From assembly GCF_000011065.1 (NCBI RefSeq), contig NC_004663.1, positions 1,364,001 to 1,428,000 on the forward strand: a DNA stretch of 64,000 bases, in the 5' to 3' direction. Positions 16,843-25,252 of the stretch are shown one piece after another (within the stretch, counting starts at the first letter, position 1; each line of letters begins with the position of its first letter). Below the pieces are notes generated by a model. That model was given only the letters and a program-made list of their open reading frames with translations. It ran no database searches and was not told the DNA's origin. A program made the position numbers and the translations under genes. Source of the stretch: Bacteroides thetaiotaomicron VPI-5482. GTDB taxonomy: Bacteria; Bacteroidota; Bacteroidia; Bacteroidales; Bacteroidaceae.

Positions 16843-18067
16843 TTATTCATTTCTTGCCAGATTGAAACGTATTCCGATATAGGCTTTTGCCCCGTGCACA
16901 GGTCCCCATATCATCGTTGAGTCGAAGTTTCCTCCCCACGGGTTTGCTGCGTCAATGATCGGATTCTTCTGTTTGAAGTTTGTCAGGTTCTCCCCTCCTA
17001 TGTAGACAGACCAGCGGCGGAAATAGCGGGTAATCTGGGCACTCAGTTGCTCGAAGCTGCCATAGCGGCGCTCCCAAGATAGCTGACCGTCTGCCAACTC
17101 GTAAGGGGAAGGCATTCTTCCTCCGCCATTGAGCTGGAGCGTAGCATCAAACTGCCATATTCCGAGTGGAGTCTGGTACGAAGCGGTCAGCAGTCCTTTG
17201 TATTTGCTGGTCAACGGTTTCTCCATCCGCTGACCTTTGTAGGTGGTCTGAGCATCCGTCAGACGGTAAGCTCCCGTCAAGGTAAATCCTTTAAAAAAAG
17301 GATAGCTTGCCTCTACTTGGAATACATGCGAATAGGAACGCCCGTCCAAATTGTAAAAGGCTACTTCGTGAGGATTACTGTCCATATCCACCACGACTTG
17401 CTTCAGGAAGTCTGTGTAATAATATTCGGCATTGATATTCAGCGTTTTGCCAAATACAGGTACGTAGGTGGATACACTGGCACCATAGTTCCATGCTTCT
17501 TCCATGTCCAGTCCTTTCGCTATTTCGACCTTTCGGCTACTGGAAAGCAGGTAGTTATTTTCTGCCAGTACATGATTCGTACGGTAACCTTTTCCGGCAG
17601 AGAGGCGGAAGTGTACGTACTCATTCGGATTGTATTTAAGATGTGCACGGGGAGTCACAAAGAAACCGTGCTCATTGCTATAGTCACCACGCAGACCTGC
17701 CATCAGCATCCACTGATCATTCAGATTCAGCGTGTATTGCGCATAGGCTCCGGGAACCGCTTCTTTGGCAAAAGCCTTGATGAGCGGCAATTCCGTTTGA
17801 TTCTCCAACCGATAATGCTGGTCATAAGCGTCATAGTTGAAACTCAGCCCCGCCGAGAAACTGTTCTGCTTATTAAACTCTGTTTCAAACATCAAAGAGG
17901 CATACACATTTGTCTGGTCTACATTGTATAGTTTTCGTCCGTACATGGCATCCTGATTGTGCCAACTGGCAGAAAGAATCAGTGCCAGATTCGTATTCTT
18001 CTCCTTATTAAATATATAAGCATTCTTGGTGAAAAATTCGTAACGTTCGGTATCGATTCCTACTTTA
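16843..18067 (-). pseudogene. TonB-dependent copper-type receptor, C-terminal half (split by the mobile element)
   Basis: The frame encodes the C-terminal beta-barrel strands and the terminal strand GAKAYIGIRFNLARN of a TonB-dependent receptor, about 408 residues. It has no start: the first native codons read KVGIDTERYEFFTKNAYIF, preceded by in-frame stops in element DNA. The missing plug and first strands are at 59666-60667 on the same strand. Joining GDLYKV from there to GIDTERYEFF here restores one receptor of about 740 residues. The junction shares TACTTTA with the other end. An internal ATG at 17946 could start a truncated barrel that would not be functional. Confidence 0.93.
18061..18067. 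repeat. Left attachment-site core (attL)
   Basis: TACTTTA at the point where receptor codons KVGID meet non-receptor DNA. The identical heptamer lies at the other junction in the same orientation. It would be the crossover core shared by the chromosome and the circular element. Confidence 0.8.
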
Positions 18068-18887
18068 AATTCTTATCAATTTGATGGATTAATTTGAAAG
18101 ACAAACGCTTATGGAAGTTCTGAAAAGTCTAAGGTAACGATTTGGAGATTGTGCTAATTTCAGTACTTTACAGTCTCATACTTATGAACAACTTTTATAG
18201 GACAAAGATACTATTTTTTTTGAATAAGAGAATAATTTCACAGGAAAAATAGAAATTTTATGGGGAAGTGTTCTGATAGCATGTCGTTGTAGATTGTAGG
18301 GAGGGGATGTAAAACGGCAGGCACATAGAATTTCCGATATTCAGAAAGCCGTATTCCCAAAATAGAGATTATTTTTGAAAGAATCACATAATCCGCTAAG
18401 AATAAAAGTTTATGCGGATCATCAAAAAACGAGGTAACGAGTTGGCAACCGTTCTGGTTTCTACATACTTGCATCAATTGCGTTGATGTGCAACTCACTT
18501 TATGTAAAGGTACGATTTTTTACGGAACATGCAAAACACCTTTGATTTTTCTTTTTTAGCAACCGTCAAAAACAATCTTTCGGTTTCATATCCCGGTCAC
18601 AAAGGCGGTACAGTCTCTTTATGGAAAGTAAACAAAGGTCAGGCAGGATTGAAACAGACTGTTACGAGAACAGTCAGAAAAGGATTGCATACAGGAATTA
18701 CAGTCTGATACCGGGCAGGGGACGACTTTGTGCCAAAGTCCAAAAAGAGGTTCTTTTTCCAGACGGCAAACTCCCTCACCTCTAAAAAACAGTCTGTGGC
18801 TGGCGCACGCAAACGTCCAGCCTTTATGCGGACAGTCTTAATGCCCGCAGCCTGTACAAGTGCGTAAAAAACAGGTAAATGGAATCT
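18068..18887. promoter_or_regulatory. Left end of the element: noncoding, ACAGTCT cluster and AGGTAACGA repeats
   Basis: No convincing gene. ACAGTCT occurs at 18170, 18610, 18700, 18789 and 18832, its reverse complement AGACTGT at 18656, and ACAGTC again at 18670; the 18656/18670 pair forms an inverted repeat. Nearly identical 15-mers (A/G)AGGTAACGA(T/G)TTGG lie at 18131 and 18431. Such clustered sites next to an attachment core resemble integrase/excisionase arm sites or an origin of transfer; which one cannot be told by reading. Confidence 0.55.
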
Positions 18888-19199
18888 TCATCCGCTTCCC
18901 CGCGCCTTGCCGACACTCCTATATTCCCGTTCCAACACCTGCTCGATCTCGCTCCTCTTGTACAAGACCTTGCCACCAAGTACATAGTAAGGCAGCGTGC
19001 CGTTGCTCCGATACTCGCCCAATGTCCTGCGGCTGACTTTCAGCATACACGCCACCTCACTGTCGCACAGGTACACGTCTTCTTTTGGCGGAACCGCGCC
19101 ATCTCCGAAAATGCCGTCAATCATCGCCGACAGCCGGTCGATACGCTCGTGGATGGACTGCATCCACGCATCGTCTTTCGTTTTCAATTCATTAAACAT
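18888..19199 (-). CDS. HTH DNA-binding protein (excisionase/MerR-like), left copy B
   Basis: From the ATG at 19199 (MFNELKTKDD) this is 103 residues; the frame is open upstream into IS DNA, so an earlier start is unlikely. The C-terminal half has the helix-turn-helix YLCDSEVACMLKVSRRTLGEY followed by LPYYVLGGKVLYKRSEIEQVL, as in helix_turn_helix-17/excisionase-type proteins. The N-terminal half is a short coiled segment. It is related to the protein at 54104-54427. In the right-hand pair the same kind of gene directly follows an HTH gene of type A; here the two are separated by an IS. Likely role: recombination directionality or control of excision. Confidence 0.78.
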   Translation of the reverse strand: MFNELKTKDDAWMQSIHERIDRLSAMIDGIFGDGAVPPKEDVYLCDSEVACMLKVSRRTLGEYRSNGTLPYYVLGGKVLYKRSEIEQVLEREYRSVGKARGSG

Positions 19200-19207
19200 T
19201 ATATAGA

Positions 19208-20106
19208 TTAATTTGTTATATGACTCATTTTGTGACTGATTCTGAAGTTGTGTAATCCACAAGCAATAAGAATCACCATATCTTCGAAACCGAATTTATG
19301 GCATCTGAATCGTTCTTTGACAATACGGCATTTTTTCATACCACCTATGGCATGCTCCACTTTAATCCTAACTCCGGAAATCCGCTTGTTCTCTTGTTTT
19401 TCAACACAAGTAAGCTCTTTCCCTTTAGGTTTCTTTTTGGGCATGCATATTTCAACTCCATCCGGTTTGTGTCCGATGAAACCTGTATCCTGCCAGAGCC
19501 TAATACCTTTGGGAAGTAGAAGAGGTTCTTCATCACAAATCTTTTTGTCATGGACATGACCTTTGTATGTGGAGCTCAACCATACAATCCGAAGATTGTT
19601 AGTACATAACAGGTTATTCTTTATGCTATGAGTTTTTTTTACCACTATAGCATGCAGACTGCCAGTCTTCATCCAAAGGACGCTGAATAGGTCGCTCGGT
19701 TCCGTCCAACAAGACTTCTTCGCACCCTTGAAGAATGTGTATCAGACGTTTGGAGTTACGGTCAGGCAATTCACCAAGCGTTTTCAATGTACGCCGGAGA
19801 ATCTCAGAAAGAAGGTGAATCCATCTATTGGCCTGGGGCTGGGTCATCTCAAACTGAATAGCATGGAGTTCCTGAAGGGGATTGGTCTTCAGATATACCA
19901 ATATGAAGAACATTTTGTCCTGAATCAGAGACAACACTGTTGTAAGATATACGTTGGCGCACTTTACCTTCCAAGGTAAAATGGCTGTAATATTCATCCC
20001 AATGGTACTTGAAAGTTATTAGCAAAGCGTCAAACTCAGCAGGAGTTAATCCTGTCGCAGCAAGCACTTGGCTATGACGGTGGCGAATCTTGTCGTAATA
20101 CATCAA
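19208..20106 (-). mobile_element. IS5-like (DDE_Tnp_4) transposase, reading frame broken twice
   Basis: Three overlapping frames together give one transposase. N-terminal part (from 20106): KIRHRHSQVLAATGLTPAEFDAL, the HTH found ahead of DDE_Tnp_4 domains. Middle (about 19945-19640): LQGCEEVLLDGTERPIQRP with the first catalytic Asp. C-terminal part (to 19208): a STYKGHVHDKKI-type core and KVEHAIGGMKKCRIV. The first break is near 19945. The second is at an A8 run (19633-19640, minus strand), where a -1 slip would restore the frame, so it could be programmed. Terminal inverted repeats were not located with confidence. It separates two HTH genes. Confidence 0.78.
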
Positions 20107-20221
20107 TTGAACTTTTTAGATCACAAAGATAAATCAAAGAACGCTTTAATCAATTATTCGATATAAACTCTATTATACATACTGCTCATTTGTCTTTTGT
20201 TGATACTTCAGTTCAATTCCT

Positions 20222-20538
20222 TCAAATGGTGTGCCCCCTGTAGCGTGCATCCTTGCGTCTGTCCTCCACTTTCGTGACGATACGCTCCACGTCTTCCGGC
20301 AGGTAATAGGTACGGTTGCCTATCTTGGTATAGGCGAGCGTGCCGTTATCCCGCAAGGTCTGCAAGGTGCGCTTGCTGATTTTCAGCTTCAGGCAGACAT
20401 CCTGGTGGTCGAGCCAGCCAGCCGTCCTCTTCACGCCTTTCAAATCCAGATGGGGATTCCCTCCACCCTATGTATGAACCGTTCGATTTTCATGGCAAAT
20501 TCCTCGAACGCCTTCCTTTCAAAACATACGGTTTCCAT
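20222..20538 (-). pseudogene. HTH DNA-binding protein (left copy A), one frameshift
   Basis: The ATG at 20538 gives METVCFERKAFEEFAMKIER, matching the N-terminal layout of the intact homologue at 53749-54060. The frame shifts near 20450, around a CCCC run; from there the second frame reads GWLDHQDVCLKLKISKRTLQ and TLRDNGTLAYTKIGNRTYYL. That HTH part is about 60 percent identical to the right-hand copy (KKWLDNQEVCLLLKVSPRTLQ). A TTG at 20440 could start only the C-terminal HTH (73 aa). TGAAGTATCAACA stands just upstream of the start (20554-20566, minus strand) and again after the stop (20198-20210). Confidence 0.72.
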
Positions 20539-20617
20539 AACAATCCGATTTTATGTTGATACTTCAAATTCATACCATCCGGAGAAACGGTCACTCGTGG
20601 TGCCGGTATAACAGCGC

Positions 20618-20788
20618 ATGGAAGAATTTAATCTGAAAACTGACCGTGCAGATGTTATTGTTCCCGCCGCTGAGATATTTCTGATAATTGCAGGTATTGT
20701 CAAAGCTGAGTATATCCATGTTCCGGTCATTGGCTTAGCAGATGGTATTATTGACAATTTGTATGCCATATACCTGAAAACGGAATAA
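20618..20788 (+). pseudogene. Fragment of a Ppx/GppA-type phosphatase (C-terminal part of the domain)
   Basis: 57 codons starting MEEFNLKTDRADVIVPAAEI and continuing to VPVIGLADGIIDNLY. The DRADVIVPA and GLADGI segments are characteristic of exopolyphosphatase/guanosine pentaphosphate phosphohydrolase proteins, which are over 300 residues. An in-frame stop lies directly upstream and the first five-sixths of the gene are missing. It is probably a captured piece of chromosomal DNA. A terminator follows 57 bp downstream and may be the original one of that gene. Confidence 0.7.
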
Positions 20789-20844
20789 AAGGAATTGTGC
20801 ATAGCTGTTTTAACTAGGGGATATTCAGTAAATCCTATAAAATT

Positions 20845-20891
20845 AGCCAACTAATTCATACTAAAAGTATTGCGAATTAGTTGGCTTTTTG
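20845..20891 (+). terminator. Rho-independent terminator after the Ppx/GppA fragment
   Basis: AGCCAACTAATTC and GAATTAGTTGGCT form a 13-bp perfect stem around TAC/TAAAAG-type loop sequence, followed by TTTTTG. Nearly symmetrical, so it may also work on the minus strand. Confidence 0.85.
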
Positions 20892-20916
20892 TATCTTTAG
20901 GTATTTCCCCTAAAAT

Positions 20917-21045
20917 TTTGAAGAACGATTGACAAATGCTTCAGCGGAGTCGTTCAATGCTAAAATCAAAGCTCTTCGAAGCCAGTTTAGAGGGGTGGCT
21001 GATCTGAAATTCTTCATGTTCAGACTGGCTAGGCTATACGCTTAA
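20917..21045 (+). pseudogene. C-terminal remnant of an ISAon1/ISL3-like transposase
   Basis: 43 codons including LTNASAESFNAKIKALRSQF, then RGVADLKFFMFRLARLYA. This NA(S/A)AESFNAKIK...RGV.D..FF.FRL block is the C-terminus of ISL3-type transposases common in Bacteroides (ISAon1 group). The rest of the transposase is absent. The stretch from its stop to the mgsA gene (21046-21255) shows no gene. Confidence 0.72.
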
Positions 21046-21255
21046 AGGAAAGCTTGCCAACCGGAAAAATCCGCTGCCCCTGGAAAAAGCAGCATAGCCA
21101 AAAGAAAATATAGCAGAACTGTAAAATATAAAAGAGTTTGTGCCAACGTTTTGACACAAACTTAGCAGATTACTATTCAGCTGATACCTATTCTGAAAGA
21201 TGTAAACAACTTGTTTCTTAGATAGCCTTATAAATATTCTACTACTTATTACAGT

Positions 21256-21792
21256 TCATTTAGAAATGTTATTCTCACTTTTATTCCTCCGCTTTTTCAC
21301 TTGCTCCACTGCTTCAGATATGATTCCCTTGTTTTCAAAACGCTGCGTGTAATTGGTGTAATCCGGGTGAATACGTTCGTAAGTTGGGTCAGTGAATAAG
21401 GGACTCGTAATAATGTGGTCCGCAGTCGAACGGTTACAGCAGAAAACAATATTTTCAACTCCAGCCAGTCTGGTCAATGCTTTCACATCCGTATCATGCG
21501 GCTGTAGTGTCATCGGATCTGTAAAAAAGAACAGATAGTCTATTTCTCCTTCTACGATCCGCGAACCAATTTGCTGGTCACCTCCTAAAGGACCAGATTT
21601 CAGGATTGTGATATCCCATTTGATTTCAGGATGTTTTTCTTCAAGGGCTTTTTTAATTAGTGTACCGGTTGTACCCGTACAATAGAATTTATGTCCTATC
21701 AGACGTTCCGAGTTCCAGAGAACCCACTCTATCATGTCTTTTTTCATTGCATCGTGTGCAACAAGTCCAATTCTACGAACAATTGTTTCCAT
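21256..21792 (-). CDS. mgsA: Methylglyoxal synthase
   Basis: Converts dihydroxyacetone phosphate to methylglyoxal and phosphate, a bypass that relieves sugar-phosphate stress. The 178-residue protein has the LVAHDAMKKDMI start, CTGTTGTLI, the phosphate loop SGPLGGDQQIG with the conserved GDQQ, and FFTDPMTLQPHDTDVKAL with the catalytic-site Asp/His. It is longer than E. coli MgsA (152) because of a C-terminal KKRRNKSE tail. It is the last gene of the island on the minus strand, downstream of the arginase-fold gene and glgP. It fits a role in draining triose phosphates when phosphofructokinase and aldolase from the same cluster run fast. Confidence 0.94.
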   Translation of the reverse strand: METIVRRIGLVAHDAMKKDMIEWVLWNSERLIGHKFYCTGTTGTLIKKALEEKHPEIKWDITILKSGPLGGDQQIGSRIVEGEIDYLFFFTDPMTLQPHDTDVKALTRLAGVENIVFCCNRSTADHIITSPLFTDPTYERIHPDYTNYTQRFENKGIISEAVEQVKKRRNKSENNISK

Positions 21793-21846
21793 AAAGCTAA
21801 ATTATTTTATTTTTATATGATAATTATAATAACAAAAAAACTAATT

Positions 21847-22656
21847 CTATTGAAGGCCGGAGGATGACCGGATAAATCTGAGCAATTCTTTGTTTGCCTG
21901 GCTATCCATGACGGTTTCCCGTTTTTCTTCAAAAAGATTGAGTGTTGTGGAGCATTCCCCACAGATGTCAATGCCTACTACCTGTTCTTTCTGAAGAATA
22001 ACAGCCAGCAGTTTCTCCAATTCCCATAAGCTGAGAGAACCTTGATCCCAGTTTGTTGCTGCCGAAGCCGGATTCAAGACATCCTTGTCTATGGAAATGT
22101 AAACCGGTCCGTTGATATGTCCGGAAGAAAAGTTCTGCCAACCCTCTTCGTGCATGAGCGTAGTTTCACTGTAAAACCGAACTTGTCTTTCATATCCTTT
22201 CGGCACAGCCTGTATCAGTTTGTCTGAAGAACCTACGATAATTACTTTCTTGCAGTTGTTGTTATGGTCCAATATATCCTTTACCCAACTTCCGCAAGAA
22301 AGTATGTTGTCAAACAACGGTGGCTGCATATCGGGATGGTGGTCGAACACAATCAGCGAAAACGGAGTTTCAAGTTTGTCTGTCCAGAATTTAGTCAAAT
22401 AATGATAATTGCCTGAATCGATGAAATGGACTCCCTCCGCCGGATAATCAGCAATCATCCCCTTCAAAGCCAAAGCCCCCTCCCTGTCACAGTAGCCATC
22501 TGTACCATAAAGATGACGACAATCCAGCCATATAAATTTATTGTTCCGGGCAAACGCCTCGTAGTCATACACTCCCGTGAAGTTCATGATGATGATCGGC
22601 CATGCTATCCGTTTATCTGTTTTTTGATTTTGCCCGCTCATACGTTGTTTTTGCAT
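21847..22656 (-). CDS. Arginase/agmatinase/formiminoglutamase-fold protein
   Basis: A 269-residue ureohydrolase-fold protein. Metal-binding motifs are visible as FDHHPDMQPP (H-x-D type) and SIDKDVLNPASAATNWDQGS (the family's D-x-D). Residue IGIDICGECST follows near the C-terminus. Relatives cleave arginine, agmatine or formiminoglutamate with a Mn2+ pair; here the second motif deviates from the usual DALDP, so the substrate is open. An alternative start at the internal MNFTGVYDYEAF is possible. It lies 16 bp downstream of glgP, on the same strand. Confidence 0.82.
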   Translation of the reverse strand: MQKQRMSGQNQKTDKRIAWPIIIMNFTGVYDYEAFARNNKFIWLDCRHLYGTDGYCDREGALALKGMIADYPAEGVHFIDSGNYHYLTKFWTDKLETPFSLIVFDHHPDMQPPLFDNILSCGSWVKDILDHNNNCKKVIIVGSSDKLIQAVPKGYERQVRFYSETTLMHEEGWQNFSSGHINGPVYISIDKDVLNPASAATNWDQGSLSLWELEKLLAVILQKEQVVGIDICGECSTTLNLFEEKRETVMDSQANKELLRFIRSSSGLQ

Positions 22657-22672
22657 ATCCTTTTACTGTTCA

Positions 22673-25231
22673 TTAAAACCATCGTACATAACAGAAATCT
22701 TGTCGGTGAGGTAACAAAGCATTCTTGGGATACATACGGAAGGCCTGCTTGAAGCTTCCAGCGTTGAAAATGCCGGATGTCGCCTTAAAGGTATATAAAT
22801 TCCCATTCTTGGAAACCGGCAAAAGGGGAATAACCTCATATATGTGATCCTGACCGTCTTCACGCCTGATAATGACCGATTCTATTCCGATTGCGTCATC
22901 CAGGCCTTTCTCATCAACGACAACCGTCACCTCATATTCCTTTCCGGCTTCAACCGTGGCATTCAGCCCATTCCCTGCCTCTATGGATTTGATTTCTATG
23001 GCATCCCATCTGCTTCGGACGTTTGCTTTCCAGTCAGCCATCATTTTCGCCTTCGCAAAGTTGTCGGCTGCCAGAATGTGGAAATGCTCTGACAGTTTGT
23101 TATAGAACCTGTCATAGTAGTCGTCCAACTGTCTTTTCATGGTAAAATGGGGAGCGATTTGTGCGATTGAGTTCTTGATATACTTGACCCAGTCTTCCGA
23201 ATAGTTCTTCCCCCCATGCTCGTAATACAGTGGCAGGATGTCATGCTCCAACAAATAATAGATGGCTTCGGCATCCAGCTGGTTTTGGTACTGTTCATTC
23301 TGATAAGTCCTTTTATCAGTCAGTGCCCATCCAGCATCCTTACGGTATCCTTCATACCACCAACCGTCCAGCACGGAGAAATTAAGCACACCGTTCATCA
23401 ATGCCTTCTCGCCCGACGTACCCGAAGCTTCTGCCAACCGCGTAGGGGTGTTCATCCAAATATCCACCCCCGAGATAAGATGGCGTGCCAGGTCCATGTC
23501 GTAATTCTCCAAGAATATGATTTTACCTAAAAATTCCGGACGCCGGGATATTTCCACGATTTGCTTGATCAGCCCCTGCCCGGCACCGTCATTGGGATGG
23601 GCTTTGCCTGCAAAGATGAACTGTACCGGATATTTCGGATTATTCACAATCCTGGCAAGTCGGTCTATATCCGTGAACAGAAGATGAGCCCTCTTATATG
23701 TAGCAAAACGGCGTCCGAAGCCTATTAGAAGAGCATCGGGATTGAATCTCTCAAAAATGGAAACGCTCAATGCCGGATCAATCTGAGTCCTGAGCCAGTC
23801 CTTGCTGCATTTGCTTTTGATATAGTCCAGCAATTTTGCTTTCTGTTTTAACCGGGTATTCCATATCTCTTCATCCGGGATGCCATAGACGGCCTCCCAG
23901 ATTTTCTGATTGGACTGGTCGCAGAAAAAATTCTCATCAAAATTGTCCTTGAAAAGCTTTTTCCATTCTGCCGCACACCAGGTAGGCAGATGTACCCCGT
24001 TGGTTACATAACCCACATGGTTCTCTTCCGGGAAGTATCCCTTCCAGATCGGCGCAAACATTTGCTGGGATACCGATTTATGCAACTTGCTGACACCGTT
24101 TACCTCCTGGCAGGTCTTGCAGGCGAAGACAGACATGCAGAAACGTTCCTCCTTGTCTCCCGGATTGTGACGCCCGAGATCCATCAGGTTATCCCAGGTT
24201 ATACCCAACTTGCCAGGATATCCCTTCATATATTTATTGAAAAGCCCTTCGTCAAAATAATCATGACCAGCGGGTACGGGAGTATGTACGGTATAAAGTG
24301 AGGAAGCACGTACCAGCTCCATGGCCTGCCCGAAATTCAAGCCGCCATTTATGTAATCACAAAGCCGCTGGATATTGATCAGTGCGGCATGCCCCTCATT
24401 ACAGTGATATACATCTTTCGTTATACCTAAAGCTCTCAGCGTTATCATCCCGCCTATGCCAAGCAGTATTTCCTGTTTTAGCCGATTCTCCCAGTCGCCT
24501 CCATACAGATGGTGAGTGATAGGGCGGTCAAACTCACTGTTGAGTTCATTGTCCGTATCCAGCAGATAAAGGGGAATACGCCCCACACTGGCTTTCCAGA
24601 CATTGGCATGTACCACAAAACTGTCGGCATAGGGGACGTGGATTACCAGTTGTTTCCCATCCGGTTGCATTACCTTTTCAATCGGGAGCTGCCCGAAATT
24701 CTGCGCTTTATAATTGACTGTCTGCTGGCCGTCCATGGAAAGCGACTGGTCAAAATAACCGTAACGGTACAAAAGTCCTATGGCACAAAGGTCCACATTG
24801 CTGTCCGACGCCTCTTTCAGGTAATCCCCCGCCAACATTCCCAAACCGCCGGAATATATCTTAAGGACTTCATCCAAGCCGTATTCCATGCTGAAATAAG
24901 CTATTGACGGGCGCTGGTGATCCGGTTCCACATCTACGTATTTTTTGAAGGCGGAATAGACGGCATCCATTTTATAGACAAAGTTCTCATCATGTGCCAG
25001 CGCTACAAGCTTCTCATAATTTATCCGCTCCAGAAACAATACCGGATTCTGTTCCACCTCTTTCCAAAGTTCCGAATCCAAATCACAATACAGTTTCTTT
25101 GCGTCATCATTCCATGTCCACCAGAGATTATGTGCGATTTCTGCAAGTTTTCGCAGTTCTGCAGGAAGATGTGAACCTACTGTAATCTCCCTCCACTGAG
25201 GGGTATTTACATTATAACTTGAATATTCCAT
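22673..25231 (-). CDS. glgP: Alpha-glucan (glycogen) phosphorylase
   Basis: A GT35 phosphorylase of 852 residues, which releases glucose 1-phosphate from alpha-1,4-glucans with phosphate and PLP. The sequence starts with a DUF3417-type region (LPAELRKLAEIAHNLWWTWN). Later blocks are FSMEYGLDEVLKIYSGGLGMLAGDYLKEASD, GIGGMITLRALG, NEGHAAL and KAHPNDGAGQGLI. The PLP-lysine region is ASGTSGEKALMNG. It lacks a glycogen-targeting extension. It lies within the minus-strand island, just after the antiporter (21 bp) and before the arginase-fold gene, and would feed the pfkA-fba-gpm steps encoded in the same island. Confidence 0.95.
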   Translation of the reverse strand: MEYSSYNVNTPQWREITVGSHLPAELRKLAEIAHNLWWTWNDDAKKLYCDLDSELWKEVEQNPVLFLERINYEKLVALAHDENFVYKMDAVYSAFKKYVDVEPDHQRPSIAYFSMEYGLDEVLKIYSGGLGMLAGDYLKEASDSNVDLCAIGLLYRYGYFDQSLSMDGQQTVNYKAQNFGQLPIEKVMQPDGKQLVIHVPYADSFVVHANVWKASVGRIPLYLLDTDNELNSEFDRPITHHLYGGDWENRLKQEILLGIGGMITLRALGITKDVYHCNEGHAALINIQRLCDYINGGLNFGQAMELVRASSLYTVHTPVPAGHDYFDEGLFNKYMKGYPGKLGITWDNLMDLGRHNPGDKEERFCMSVFACKTCQEVNGVSKLHKSVSQQMFAPIWKGYFPEENHVGYVTNGVHLPTWCAAEWKKLFKDNFDENFFCDQSNQKIWEAVYGIPDEEIWNTRLKQKAKLLDYIKSKCSKDWLRTQIDPALSVSIFERFNPDALLIGFGRRFATYKRAHLLFTDIDRLARIVNNPKYPVQFIFAGKAHPNDGAGQGLIKQIVEISRRPEFLGKIIFLENYDMDLARHLISGVDIWMNTPTRLAEASGTSGEKALMNGVLNFSVLDGWWYEGYRKDAGWALTDKRTYQNEQYQNQLDAEAIYYLLEHDILPLYYEHGGKNYSEDWVKYIKNSIAQIAPHFTMKRQLDDYYDRFYNKLSEHFHILAADNFAKAKMMADWKANVRSRWDAIEIKSIEAGNGLNATVEAGKEYEVTVVVDEKGLDDAIGIESVIIRREDGQDHIYEVIPLLPVSKNGNLYTFKATSGIFNAGSFKQAFRMYPKNALLPHRQDFCYVRWF

Positions 25232-25252
25232 GACATTTTAATTAAATAAGTC

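Noticed and set aside
18427..18440. AAAACGAGGTAACG repeated at 34,756 as evidence of inner element ends
   Set aside because: A shared 14-mer is expected by chance in a few places of a 41-kb sequence. It is used only as weak support for integrase-related sites, not as an element boundary.
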